Below the pieces are notes generated by a model. That model was not told the origin of the DNA, did no database searches, and worked only from the letters and a program-made list of their open reading frames with translations. Positions 26,683-35,815 of a stretch of 64,000 nt of DNA are shown piece after piece. The translations under genes and the position numbers were made by a program. Within the stretch, counting starts at the first letter, position 1; each line of letters begins with the position of its first letter. The stretch covers positions 19,180-83,179 of the forward strand of contig DAMH01000029.1 in NCBI GenBank assembly GCA_002499585.1, written 5' to 3'. The stretch comes from Euryarchaeota archaeon UBA552 (GTDB lineage: Archaea; Thermoplasmatota; Poseidoniia; Poseidoniales; Thalassarchaeaceae).

Positions 26683-27120
26683 ATGGCCTTCAGATCCGTA
26701 CACCTGAGGATATTAGCCACACCAGTCGATGACGTAGAGCTCATCAGTAAAGCTACTAGTGCCATTCTCCCTGAGGAAGTAGAGTTAATCGTGACACCAC
26801 ATAAGTCGCATCATGGGGCCTTGCAGACAACTATTGAAGCTCACATAACAAGAAAGAGAGATATCAGGATATGGGTGGAGAGAATCGGGGCCACTTTCTG
26901 GGAGCATTTGCTCGCAGATGGAATTTCGAAGAGGATTGACGATGATAAATTCCTGCATCTTAGATTGGACCTTCCGGGTCTCGTTGGAGGGAGGTATGTT
27001 TTTGCAAATGGACAGAGCTTCAAACATCCTCTCAAGATCAAAATAAAAATTGAGTCTTATCCAGGGATGAATACTGAAGACGAGGCTAAGTCGTTTGTGC
27101 GGTCCCTGCTAAGTGATTGA
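26683..27120 (+). CDS. RNA-binding protein of the COG1325 (exosome-associated) family
   Basis: 145 residues from ATG 26683 (MAFRSVHLRILATPVDD), chosen because the family starts with this beta strand; an upstream frame start at 26587 adds an unlikely 32 residues reaching toward the eS1 promoter. The pattern matches the short archaeal RNA-binding family predicted to work with the exosome. Its stop overlaps a possible TTG start of pdxS (TTGA at 27117). Confidence 0.75.
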   Translation: MAFRSVHLRILATPVDDVELISKATSAILPEEVELIVTPHKSHHGALQTTIEAHITRKRDIRIWVERIGATFWEHLLADGISKRIDDDKFLHLRLDLPGLVGGRYVFANGQSFKHPLKIKIKIESYPGMNTEDEAKSFVRSLLSD

Positions 27121-27167
27121 CGAGCACAAGACGAGGATTCAATAACAAGCGTGTCATCTCTAGCATC

Positions 27168-28151
27168 ATGCCACCGTCACTAGACGTCTCCTCACTTGGA
27201 CGCAGTCAAGAATTGCTCAAGCGGGGTTTTGCTACCATGCAAGAAGGCGGAGTCATCATGGATGTTGTTAATGCGGAAGAAGCTGCTGTCGCGGAAGATG
27301 CAGGAGCTGTAGCTGTTATGGCACTGGAACGAGTTCCAGCGGACATCAGGGCAGCAGGAGGGGTCGCCAGAATGAGTCATCCAGACATGATCAGTGGTAT
27401 CCTCGAGACAACATCGATACCGGTCATGGCTAAGGCTAGGATAGGCCACGAAGACGAAGCCAGAGTTCTCCAATCCATGGGAGTCGACATGATCGACGAA
27501 TCAGAGGTACTGACACCGGCAGACCCTTTCTACCACATTAACAAGAAGGCATATGACATTCCCTTTGTCTGTGGGTGCACTAACCTCGGTGAAGCTGTAA
27601 GGAGGATCGCAGAAGGTGCAGCCATGATAAGGACGAAGGGAGAGGCGGGGACTGGTAATGTCGTCAGTGCTGTGCACCATGCAAGAGTTGTATCATCAGA
27701 AATTGAACACATCATGGAGTCTGAATCTCTGGAAGAGGCGACTGATCAAGTAATGTCGGGATTTGATAGGATCAAACAAGCCTCTGGATTCCAACTCAAG
27801 CCCAAGAGCACACCTTTTGGCTCAACAAGCGATTTGAGAGCCGAGGTTCTGTCAGTACTAACCGAGGTGAGGAGTCTAGGTCGACTTCCAGTTGTGACTT
27901 TCTCCGCTGGAGGTATTTCGACACCTGCTGACGCTGCTCTCATGATGCGACACGGGATGGATGGTGTCTTTGTAGGCTCTGGAATATTCAAATCATCAGA
28001 CCCCGCAAGAACCGCTGAAGCGATCGTGATGGCCACACATTCTTTCAATGACCCCAAGATTGTAGCTGAAGCCTCAAGAATGATCGGTGAACCGATGCCC
28101 GGACTAGAAATTGAAACTTTAGAGGTAAGGATGGACCAGCGCGGCTGGTGA
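27168..28151 (+). CDS. pdxS: Pyridoxal 5'-phosphate synthase, PdxS subunit
   Basis: Synthase subunit of the PdxS/PdxT complex that makes PLP from pentose phosphate, triose phosphate and ammonia. Family signatures: LKRGFATMQEGGVIMDVV, RVPADIRAAGGVARMS, MAKARIGHEDEA (with the active-site Lys) and RTKGEAGTGNV. ATG 27168 puts the conserved LKRG at the normal distance; TTG 27117, overlapping the preceding stop, is an alternative. The glutaminase partner PdxT is not in the window. Confidence 0.94.
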   Translation: MPPSLDVSSLGRSQELLKRGFATMQEGGVIMDVVNAEEAAVAEDAGAVAVMALERVPADIRAAGGVARMSHPDMISGILETTSIPVMAKARIGHEDEARVLQSMGVDMIDESEVLTPADPFYHINKKAYDIPFVCGCTNLGEAVRRIAEGAAMIRTKGEAGTGNVVSAVHHARVVSSEIEHIMESESLEEATDQVMSGFDRIKQASGFQLKPKSTPFGSTSDLRAEVLSVLTEVRSLGRLPVVTFSAGGISTPADAALMMRHGMDGVFVGSGIFKSSDPARTAEAIVMATHSFNDPKIVAEASRMIGEPMPGLEIETLEVRMDQRGW

Positions 28152-28152
28152 T

Positions 28153-29154
28153 TCATCGCCCTCTTCTAGCTGGAATGTTGCGACGAGATGATTTCCTGCC
28201 CAAAGAATTCTTTTTCCTTTGGTTTGATTTTTCAGCCCCCGTTCCGCCTAATGTAATCTCGCCAGAAGAAATTAGCCGTTCGGCCAATTCATTTGCAAAC
28301 TCTTCTGAGTCTACTGGTGAGGTTAGCAACTGCTTTGCTAAGTAGTTGTACTCCTCTATCGATTGTTTTTGTTCATCCTCATTAGATTTTAATTCCTTCT
28401 TTATTTCATCGACTTCAGAGTATAGCTCCATTAGGTTTGAGTGTACCTCGTCTGCCGCTTTCCTTTTAGCAACGAATAGGGCGTGATACCTATCGCCCTC
28501 AGACCTGAGAAAGTCACGTTCTTCAAACATCGGTTTGATCTCCTCCCATATTTTGTCTGCTTGTTCGTGTGCCTCAAGCATAGCTTGGTGTTCTGCATCT
28601 GCTTCTGCTTTCAAGGTTAAGATGCTGCCGTCGAGATCCTTCAAATCAAGTTTTATGATCGAGTGTTCCTCTACCGACGGTAGCAGTTTCACTCTTCTAG
28701 ATTTTAGTGTCTTTAGCTTTTTCAGAAATTGGTTTTCTTTTTCTAAACTTAAACCACCATCGGTCATAATCCGATCCTCTATATTTGCAATCTCCGACTC
28801 TGTTTCAGCGAGTTGTATTACTACAGACCTAGAATTTTTTCCGTCGTCTCTCCGTCCCTTTGATTTTCCAATCAATTCCTTGATTCTAATTTGTATTTCA
28901 TCTCGTCTGTTCTTGTGGATTGTAGCCTTGGCCCTGATTGCTTTTTGTTCTTCCATCTTCTCTTTGACGGTATCCATGGTCTCCCTTGCCTGTGATTGCA
29001 AGCCATCTCTTTTTTCTGCAGCGGACTTTGCCTCATCACTTAGGGAATTTCTCTGATTCCTCATACGTTTGGCCTTGGTCTCCATAGCATGAAGCCTGGT
29101 GTGAAGGTCATTCTCTACAGGAGATGTAGATTGATCATCCATGATTGTCCACAA
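28153..29154 (-). CDS. Long coiled-coil protein (COG1340-like), copy 1
   Basis: 333 residues, almost wholly charged heptad-type helix. A central break reading IEDRIMTDGGLSLEKENQFL matches the RIxxGxLSxxEE hairpin seen in archaeal COG1340 coiled-coil proteins. The C-terminus has a short LISSGEITLGG segment and then a Lys/Arg/Ser-rich basic tail (KSSRRNIPARRGR). Three relatives lie at 33.2-35.8 kb. No enzyme motif. Some database entries call such proteins phosphoserine phosphatase, which nothing here supports. Confidence 0.75.
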   Translation of the reverse strand: MWTIMDDQSTSPVENDLHTRLHAMETKAKRMRNQRNSLSDEAKSAAEKRDGLQSQARETMDTVKEKMEEQKAIRAKATIHKNRRDEIQIRIKELIGKSKGRRDDGKNSRSVVIQLAETESEIANIEDRIMTDGGLSLEKENQFLKKLKTLKSRRVKLLPSVEEHSIIKLDLKDLDGSILTLKAEADAEHQAMLEAHEQADKIWEEIKPMFEERDFLRSEGDRYHALFVAKRKAADEVHSNLMELYSEVDEIKKELKSNEDEQKQSIEEYNYLAKQLLTSPVDSEEFANELAERLISSGEITLGGTGAEKSNQRKKNSLGRKSSRRNIPARRGR

Positions 29155-29180
29155 AACCCATTGTTATTGAAGGAATTGCC

Positions 29181-30677
29181 TCATGATAACGCAGGAATGA
29201 TTGCGCTTAGGGCCGTGATTGCTGGTATAAGTGCAGTGAATAAGGCCGTTACGATCATGGCGGAACCCAATCCTCTTCGGAACCTAGTCGTCAAGTCGGC
29301 GCGTGATTGCACGTTGAGCACTCTTCCATTCACCAGGCTGCCATTCGTATCTTCAAGTCTTATTGAAACAGTGGCTTCACCGAAAACACTTGGGATCAAA
29401 CTTTGCCAAATTATCGTGGACTCACGCAAACTTTCGATCTGCAATTCAACGCTATCTTTCGATGAGGTTACACATGGCGGTATTGTGAGTCGATAGATGC
29501 CCTCTTTTGGCCTAAAGTCTGGTGTTTGGACACGTAGTACCAGGTCAATTGGGTCCTTGCCCTGATTCAGAATTATTGCCATTAAATTGGTCCTTCCCCT
29601 CGCAAGATTCTCAATGTCGACATCAAACCATGTATCGCCAAAGGTATTCCCGACCTGTTGACGCTTGAGCCTGTCATATAACCTGAAGAAAGGTGCACAT
29701 GAGTTGGCTGAGTGTGACAAAAGTCTTACCCAAGTTGCCTCACCTAACTCTTTGTGACCAAAAAGTTCGTCGATCATTTTCTCATCTATGTACGCCGTGA
29801 GCCTATTTCTCATTTCTGTGTCTTCTATGGCTGTTGATGCCCTCAGGTGGAGAAGGTGTAATAGCTTCTCTTGAAAAGTTGTCATATCTAAATCAGGCAA
29901 TCGTTTCGAAATTTCTCTTAGGTGAAGTGACATTCTGGTGTGCAGTAAGGGATCTGCATGAGCCCTGACTAAATCCAGAAACGGGTTTGAGAGTAGTGTC
30001 TTGTGGACAGCCGGTTGATATGTTTCTAACAAGCCCCAGGGTTCCAATGTATTGTAGGAGACGAGTGGTGCTGTGACCTGTAGACCCAATGATGCCAGAA
30101 TGGATGACAGTGCAAGTATGGCCAAAGAGGCTTGATATTCTCGCAAAAGAGGTACCAGCGAGAGTCCAACCAGTATCAGACTTGATATCAAAACAAGAGT
30201 CCTTCCCCGAAGAATCCTCCTAGTCACGTCAAATATCCTCCTAACCTCTGCGTAGCCATGAGAATTATTCATCGCCATGCCCTTGGAAAACATATTTTTC
30301 TCGTGTTCGTCAAACATAGATATATTCAATCTAAGGCTAAGGAATAAAATGATTATCAAAAACAGATTTGCGACTATTATGAATGCCGAAATTACCAACA
30401 AAAATATCGGGAGATCCATTCCCGTTTGGCCTTGCAAACTATTCGACCACCATGCAGGTGATGAATCAGTGTATGCCACTGAGGCGCCCAGAACAATTAG
30501 GAGGACGGCGGGTGTTAGGAAATCCATCCTAAGTCCACCGGTGATGAATAACCTCTCTAGGCGCAGAATGATTTGATGTAGGTTCTGTTCTCGTTCGCTT
30601 CTGCCGGAATACTCAGGTTCCAATTGATCATGCATAACTTCAGGATTATCCTTGATGTCCTCGGGGTTTCCTTCCAT
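29181..30677 (-). CDS. Polytopic membrane protein of unknown function
   Basis: 498 residues. Hydrophobic helices near residues 53-70, 89-115, 162-180 and 184-205, then a soluble region of about 270 residues with an all-helical part (about 215-330) and a beta-rich part (about 350-450), and a last helix at about 472-497. This is not a transporter pattern. It begins two bases from the stop of the DtxR-like gene and ends upstream of coiled-coil copy 1, so these may be one operon. Confidence 0.68.
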   Translation of the reverse strand: MEGNPEDIKDNPEVMHDQLEPEYSGRSEREQNLHQIILRLERLFITGGLRMDFLTPAVLLIVLGASVAYTDSSPAWWSNSLQGQTGMDLPIFLLVISAFIIVANLFLIIILFLSLRLNISMFDEHEKNMFSKGMAMNNSHGYAEVRRIFDVTRRILRGRTLVLISSLILVGLSLVPLLREYQASLAILALSSILASLGLQVTAPLVSYNTLEPWGLLETYQPAVHKTLLSNPFLDLVRAHADPLLHTRMSLHLREISKRLPDLDMTTFQEKLLHLLHLRASTAIEDTEMRNRLTAYIDEKMIDELFGHKELGEATWVRLLSHSANSCAPFFRLYDRLKRQQVGNTFGDTWFDVDIENLARGRTNLMAIILNQGKDPIDLVLRVQTPDFRPKEGIYRLTIPPCVTSSKDSVELQIESLRESTIIWQSLIPSVFGEATVSIRLEDTNGSLVNGRVLNVQSRADLTTRFRRGLGSAMIVTALFTALIPAITALSAIIPALS

Positions 30678-30679
30678 AT

Positions 30680-31321
30680 CTAATCAACCGCCTTAACAAT
30701 AATCGACTCCATCATTGAGGTGCTTAATTTATGATTTACCTCGCCAATTTTCGCCCCTTCCAAGGTCCTCTCGATAATTTCCCCCAACTGAATGCCAATC
30801 GCAGAGAATTCGTCCAGATTGTGGTCTTTCAATTTGATGGAGCCTATTTTACCGGTCATACCATCACTCATTTCAATTAATTTCCTCGCTACTCCTCCCT
30901 CAGTTATTTGACGTCCGATGTCTGGGATCTTCCTCCCATCGAGTGTTTCCAGAGGATATCCGAGCGCGGCATCCAGTGCTTTCTCAGATTCCTCATCCAT
31001 ATGATGTTCGATTTTAGCAGCCAATGATGTTACATCTGTTTGCAGACCAGCAACATCCGAAAAAAGAATCTCTATCAGCAACTGCCTTCTTTTTACTTTG
31101 TTGGCTAGGTCGAAACCCTCTGATGTTAATCTGGAACCCCTGTATGGAATATGTGTGATGAGATTACGACCGGCCAACTTCTTGATCATCTCCGTTACTG
31201 ACGCGGGATTTACTTCCAGCCTCTTTGCTAGATCGCTTGTTTTAACAATTGCAGAGGGATCGTCTTCAAAAGCCTCAAGTGCCCGTTTTAAGTATGATTC
31301 TTCGCCTTTTGATAGGTCCAT
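30680..31321 (-). CDS. DtxR/MntR-family regulator with altered metal site
   Basis: 213 residues from ATG 31321 (GAGGTG just upstream). N-terminal winged helix (DLAKRLEVNPASVTEMIKKL ... LTSEGFDLA), dimerisation segment (LDAALGYPLETLDG) and a C-terminal FeoA-like SH3 part. In MntR/DtxR the metal ligands include a His in the RRH segment and EaxxEH; here the first reads KRRQLL (His replaced by Gln) and the second AAKIEHH (first Glu replaced by Ala), with E and H kept. It may sense another ligand or none. It lies between the CARDB protein and the membrane protein, and may regulate this block. Confidence 0.8.
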   Translation of the reverse strand: MDLSKGEESYLKRALEAFEDDPSAIVKTSDLAKRLEVNPASVTEMIKKLAGRNLITHIPYRGSRLTSEGFDLANKVKRRQLLIEILFSDVAGLQTDVTSLAAKIEHHMDEESEKALDAALGYPLETLDGRKIPDIGRQITEGGVARKLIEMSDGMTGKIGSIKLKDHNLDEFSAIGIQLGEIIERTLEGAKIGEVNHKLSTSMMESIIVKAVD

Positions 31322-31331
31322 AATCAACACC

Positions 31332-33098
31332 TCACCCCATTAATGCCTTGAAGGTAGACCTGCATGCGGGGCAACGGGCCATCACGGGTCTTCGATTTAG
31401 AGGTACCCTGAGAGATTGGTCACAGGAGGGGCAATTTATGATATCGTTATCATTCGCGACCTCCAAGGGTACATCCTTCGACAAATCATTGGGTATTTGT
31501 CTGCCCATCTGCATTTGGGTTTGCATTATGGTCGAGCAGGCTGGGCATCTGACATTCTCTACTCCCTCAGCATGGGTTATTTTCGCATTACAGGTTGTAC
31601 AAGTAACTCTCAAACTGGATTTTGGCCTTGGCTCCGAGCTCTTTGATCGAGTGTCCGAGACCTCATTTTCAAAAGTGCGCATCACCAACACGGCCATTAA
31701 AATGAATACAAGCCCTGTCAAAGATCCTAGTACTGCTGCTTGAAGCTGAAACGGCAATTGGAAGCCCGACGAGTCCTCTGTAGGCGGATCGTATTGCGCT
31801 GAGCTCAGATAGGAATTAATATCGGAAGTGTAGGAAATTGTTAATTCTCCAGCAGTATTAGAAGGCAAGTCAGACGTTGTGATTGTGACACTGGTCTCAT
31901 CACCCGGCGGTATGTTAGGAGTGGATATTGATGCGAGGATTTTTCCATCCAATGACCAGATCAAGTCACAAACCCCTGGTTTTAGGGTACCAGAACCAGT
32001 ATTTTTTAGCGTGACATCTATTGACAGGGAGCCATCGCTGAGTGTGCTGATCTGGTTCGAGATCGCTACATCAAAAACAATCGGAATCAATGAAAATTGT
32101 TCTGTTGCGACATTGCCCTGCCAATTTACTGGTTCGACTAATATCTCCACTTGGCCTGAATATTCCGATGAAGTCGGTAGAGATACCTTCTGTAGACCGG
32201 GCATTATGCTAAGAGTGAGGTATGGCGACATTGACTGGGTCCCATCCGGAGATGTTAAACCGGCAGAAATACTAATTTCACGGTTCCTTCCCTCGGAGAG
32301 TAATATTGATATTGACAACTCATCGGTTCCAGGAAGATGTTCGACGGAAGTGATCTGCACTATTTGTCTCGGAAGGACTGTCAGATCAACAGATCCTGAA
32401 AGTAGGTTAGAGACCCCTACATCAGTACCTTCTATCGACCAAAAGACTTCTTGAGTTCCAGTACTAGACAACCGCAGCGAATTTTGGATCTCTTTGGAGG
32501 ATCCTGATTTGATTGTGACTTCTGAACCACGTGATTCGTCATTCCCCGAAGATAATAACAAATAGGCATCAACTACCCTTTCCCCCCTGTTGTGAACAAG
32601 TGCGGATATGGACACTACATCCCCCTCATGCAGTGGCTCTCCCTGGATTGCAACGCTCATTTGCCCTGCAGGTACCAAATCAAGCGGGTTAGGGTCCACG
32701 TAGAAATTTAACACATCGGTACGACTGCTTGGGAAAAGTCTCAAATGCAAACTATGGGGGCCGGTATTGTTCGCCATAATCTCGACATTCGACATGGAAA
32801 TTGACCCGTCGTCGTCAGATGTTCCGCCGACTATCAGAGACCACACGTCGTCTACTTTCATCCAGAGTTCCCACCTATCATCCTCCATTGAGTCGGCGGA
32901 GGATATCGTAAAGCCTACCTTGATTGTGTCTCCAACTAGCACAAGTGAACCATTGGAAGATGGTTGACCTGTAGACCCATCATATACATCGAAATCCCAT
33001 GTTGCAGTATTTTCTTGTTCAATGGCTGAAGCGGTGTGCGTATTGCATATTATCAGTGTCAACAAGATGGTTGAGGTAGCTACCCACGGTCTCAGCAC
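31332..33098 (-). CDS. CARDB-type surface protein with cytosolic double zinc-ribbon tail
   Basis: 588 residues: signal helix (about 5-25), several Ig-like/CARDB beta repeats (for example GDVVSISALVHNRGERVVDAY and LKNTGSGTLKPG), a transmembrane helix near residues 463-483, then a cytosolic tail with two four-Cys ribbons: CTTCNAKI ... CPACSTIM and CPSCDQSL ... CPACRSTF. Surface beta repeats linked to intracellular zinc ribbons suggest transmembrane signalling or anchoring to a cytosolic partner. GTG start. A 6-bp inverted repeat (AGCACG/CGTGCT, about 33094-33109) covers the start codon region. Confidence 0.75.
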   Translation of the reverse strand: MLRPWVATSTILLTLIICNTHTASAIEQENTATWDFDVYDGSTGQPSSNGSLVLVGDTIKVGFTISSADSMEDDRWELWMKVDDVWSLIVGGTSDDDGSISMSNVEIMANNTGPHSLHLRLFPSSRTDVLNFYVDPNPLDLVPAGQMSVAIQGEPLHEGDVVSISALVHNRGERVVDAYLLLSSGNDESRGSEVTIKSGSSKEIQNSLRLSSTGTQEVFWSIEGTDVGVSNLLSGSVDLTVLPRQIVQITSVEHLPGTDELSISILLSEGRNREISISAGLTSPDGTQSMSPYLTLSIMPGLQKVSLPTSSEYSGQVEILVEPVNWQGNVATEQFSLIPIVFDVAISNQISTLSDGSLSIDVTLKNTGSGTLKPGVCDLIWSLDGKILASISTPNIPPGDETSVTITTSDLPSNTAGELTISYTSDINSYLSSAQYDPPTEDSSGFQLPFQLQAAVLGSLTGLVFILMAVLVMRTFENEVSDTRSKSSEPRPKSSLRVTCTTCNAKITHAEGVENVRCPACSTIMQTQMQMGRQIPNDLSKDVPLEVANDNDIINCPSCDQSLRVPLNRRPVMARCPACRSTFKALMG

Positions 33099-33187
33099 GT
33101 TTACGTGCTGGACACAAACCGTTTGAATTCAACGGATGATCAGGTCCGAAACGTGTAGTTTAAGCAGAGAATGGGGGCCAGCGGCAT

Positions 33188-34009
33188 GTGTCCAAAATGG
33201 AAGAACCCCGACCCACAGCGATGGAGCTAGCGGAATCTCTGTTAGCAAGGAGGGTTATGCTTAGGGAAGCGCTGCCCGGGATAATCAGGAACCTCCAGGC
33301 GGAAGAGGAGTCCATTTTACCTAAAATGAAGAGAGCCATAGAACGGCACGAAAAGTCAAATCGAAATGTTGCGTCTCTAAAAAATGAGAGAGACGTCTTG
33401 CAGAAAAAGGCTGCAACCCTACTTAATGATCTAAAAAATATAAGGAATGAAATAGAAGAATCAGGCGGGATGGTTAGACTAGATCCCAACTGGGCCAAGG
33501 AACGCCTTGAAGAGAAATTAACAGATATAGAGAATAGGATAGAAACGCAAGCATTGGATCATAAGGCAGAGAGGAAAATGATCACAATGCGAAGCAACTT
33601 GCTCAAGGAGAATGAAAGATGGCTCAAAGAAAGACGGGATTCTAATCCTATGATGGTCACTTACGTTTCAAAAAGACGGGCGATGGCAAAATACTTCAAA
33701 GAGGCCGACAAGATTCACTCGAGAATGCTAGATTTAGTTGAAAGGGGACAACCTCTTCACCAAACAAGGCTGGATCTGGAACGAGAATATTCAGAGATTA
33801 GGAAGCAACTGGATCGGGCCAGAGAACTAAACTCTCAATCTGATGCAGCCGTATCCTTTTGGGAGGGGGTCATAGAATCTGGCTTTGAGAAAGGCGCAGG
33901 CATGGACCTGTTGAAAAACGCAAGATCTGTTGAGGCTGGCAACGTCGCCTCTTTTGCGAAGAAGACTAGAAAGAAACCTGCTGAGGAGGTGAAAGGTGAG
34001 GATGAGTGA
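33188..34009 (+). CDS. Coiled-coil protein, copy 2
   Basis: 273 residues, nearly all helical and highly charged (GTG start 33188). The central stretch IENRIETQALDHKAERKMI fits the loop position where the relatives have the G-LS-EE hairpin, and the protein ends with a Lys-rich tail (KKTRKKPAEEVK). First of three tandem plus-strand coiled-coil genes, divergent from the CARDB gene. Overlaps copy 3 by eight bases. Confidence 0.72.
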   Translation: MSKMEEPRPTAMELAESLLARRVMLREALPGIIRNLQAEEESILPKMKRAIERHEKSNRNVASLKNERDVLQKKAATLLNDLKNIRNEIEESGGMVRLDPNWAKERLEEKLTDIENRIETQALDHKAERKMITMRSNLLKENERWLKERRDSNPMMVTYVSKRRAMAKYFKEADKIHSRMLDLVERGQPLHQTRLDLEREYSEIRKQLDRARELNSQSDAAVSFWEGVIESGFEKGAGMDLLKNARSVEAGNVASFAKKTRKKPAEEVKGEDE

Positions 34010-34865
34010 CGACTTCAGAACTCCTAACGAAATAAGGCAACATGTGTATTCCCTCAGGGATCTCAAGAGAGATCTCAAGAACGAGAGGGTTATGTTGGTC
34101 GAGACGGTACGTGGAATGAGGGCTGCCGCTACAGTGCAGAAAGAGAAGTCATCCTCAAGGAAAAAGCACCTCACAGCATTCCATGAAAATAAAAAGATTG
34201 CAAATATTGCACGAGAGGAAAGAGATAGGATAAACAAAGCTGTGCCGCCGCCAGTCACGGTTCTTGAGGAATGGGCGCAAAAAAGTCTCACAAAACTCCA
34301 AGGCGTTGACAACGACTTGACGGGGATGCCCACGCTAAACCGAGAAATCAGAGAGTTCAGTAGGTATTTTGAGTTGATGTCATCTCTAATGGTTAAAAAA
34401 ATCGGAGAGGAATCCCATGCTAAATACGTAAAACACATAAAAATGATGAAAGGAAACCTCGACGAATTAGAAGAAAACCATCCCAGAGATGAATTAGATG
34501 AAAATGGGAAGAACAAAACTGGATCTGAATTTAAAGAAATAAGAAAGATATCTAACAAAATTGACAAGTTGGATAAGAAGCTAATGAACTTGGATAAGGA
34601 AATAAAGAGTTTGACGAAACTTGGCAAGAAGAAAGAGTCAGAATCGAAGGTTTCTGATGCATTAGAGCGGGTACGCAGTGGCTCTGATCTCGTCGCCGAT
34701 GATATTGCACTAATCTTAGAAAAAGGAGGGGACTTAGGGAAGATCTCCGAGGACAAAACCAAGAAAAAGACTGAATTGAAGAAAAACCACAACAAGCCCA
34801 GATCTAGAAGAATATCTGTCGCGAGAGGGGGTGCAAGAAAGACACGCCTCAGGCCCGACCGCTAG
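34002..34865 (+). CDS. Coiled-coil protein, copy 3
   Basis: 287 residues from ATG 34002, preceded by GGTGAGG; a GTG six bases upstream is an alternative. Highly charged helix throughout; C-terminus VRSGSDLVADDIALILEKGG followed by an Arg/Lys-rich tail (RSRRISVARGGARK). The same helix-plus-basic-tail ending appears in copies 1 and 4. Overlaps copy 2, so translation is probably coupled. Confidence 0.72.
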   Translation: MSDDFRTPNEIRQHVYSLRDLKRDLKNERVMLVETVRGMRAAATVQKEKSSSRKKHLTAFHENKKIANIAREERDRINKAVPPPVTVLEEWAQKSLTKLQGVDNDLTGMPTLNREIREFSRYFELMSSLMVKKIGEESHAKYVKHIKMMKGNLDELEENHPRDELDENGKNKTGSEFKEIRKISNKIDKLDKKLMNLDKEIKSLTKLGKKKESESKVSDALERVRSGSDLVADDIALILEKGGDLGKISEDKTKKKTELKKNHNKPRSRRISVARGGARKTRLRPDR

Positions 34866-34918
34866 ATGTTCCGACGTGGCTGTTAAATGGGCAACACTTC
34901 ACGCAGAGACGAAGGCAA

Positions 34919-35815
34919 ATGGGGGCGTTATCTTCTTCTGACCTCGAATCCTTGTTTGGCGGCAAGCCGAAAACGATAGAGGATGAGGCGACAAGATTCA
35001 AAGAAATGAGGGATGAATGGAACGAAAAGGTGAAACAACGATCTGAGGAGCGGAATGGATACAACCTGCAGGTTCAAGAATTAATCACCGAGGTTCAGAT
35101 AAAAAAAGGGATCCGTGATGAGGCTAACAACAAGGTAAAGGAACTCAAGGAGCTTCGTGCTGAGTACTCGAAAACACTGAAAGAAAAAAGGAATAACCTC
35201 AAACAAGCATTAGAAATATCAGCGGAGAAAAAGTCTCAAGAAGAGAAAGAGGGTAAGAGCAGATCTGCATCGAGGATCCGTATTGAGATGGACCAACTAG
35301 AGCAGAAATTTGAACGTGGCAGGCTCAGCATGAACGAGAGGTCATTCATGAAAAGGATGAAAGAACTGAGTTCCGAATTAAAGGCTGCGAAGAGTCAGAA
35401 GTCGTCAATTGGCAGTCACAGCGAATTAAGGTCAGCGGTCAAACAGGCAGCAAGAATACAGGAATCCGCCCACAACGATGTCGAGAAGGCAGTAGAAGAA
35501 GCCCAACAGGCACATGATATCATGTCTAGAATATCAGATGAGGTCGACAAATTGAGGGATGCGGCGAATGAATCTCACTCAGGTCTGATACGGGCAAAAA
35601 GAGAAGCAGACCTCATGCACTCAAGATACATTGTATCCTTGAAATGCATGCACTCAATGGGTGATCTCATGACTGCATTATCTGCCAAAGAAAGAGGCGA
35701 ACTCGTTGATGATTCCGAAGACCAATCTACCGGGGTCTCGGATATCATGGAACAGCTGATGTCTGGGGGGACTATTTCGACAGACGATCTTATGATGATC
35801 CAGAGGCGGGGTTAG
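34919..35815 (+). CDS. Coiled-coil protein (COG1340-like), copy 4
   Basis: 298 residues. Two long helical arms around LEQKFERGRLSMNERSFMKR, the most typical COG1340 hairpin of the four. The C-terminus SGGTISTDDLMMIQRRG parallels copy 3 (SDLVADDIALILEKGG). Starts 53 bases after copy 3. Its stop overlaps the convergent gene at 35812 by four bases. Structural or scaffold role presumed. Confidence 0.75.
   Translation: MGALSSSDLESLFGGKPKTIEDEATRFKEMRDEWNEKVKQRSEERNGYNLQVQELITEVQIKKGIRDEANNKVKELKELRAEYSKTLKEKRNNLKQALEISAEKKSQEEKEGKSRSASRIRIEMDQLEQKFERGRLSMNERSFMKRMKELSSELKAAKSQKSSIGSHSELRSAVKQAARIQESAHNDVEKAVEEAQQAHDIMSRISDEVDKLRDAANESHSGLIRAKREADLMHSRYIVSLKCMHSMGDLMTALSAKERGELVDDSEDQSTGVSDIMEQLMSGGTISTDDLMMIQRRG

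Noticed and set aside
28153..29154. Phosphoserine phosphatase annotation sometimes given to such coiled-coil proteins
   Set aside because: No DxDx(T/V) or other HAD motif is present; the chain is a coiled coil.
33827..34795. A 322-codon minus-strand open frame opposite the coiled-coil genes
   Set aside because: It is antisense to two well-supported plus-strand genes and its Phe/Ser/Leu-rich translation is what the reverse of Lys/Glu-rich coiled-coil codons gives.
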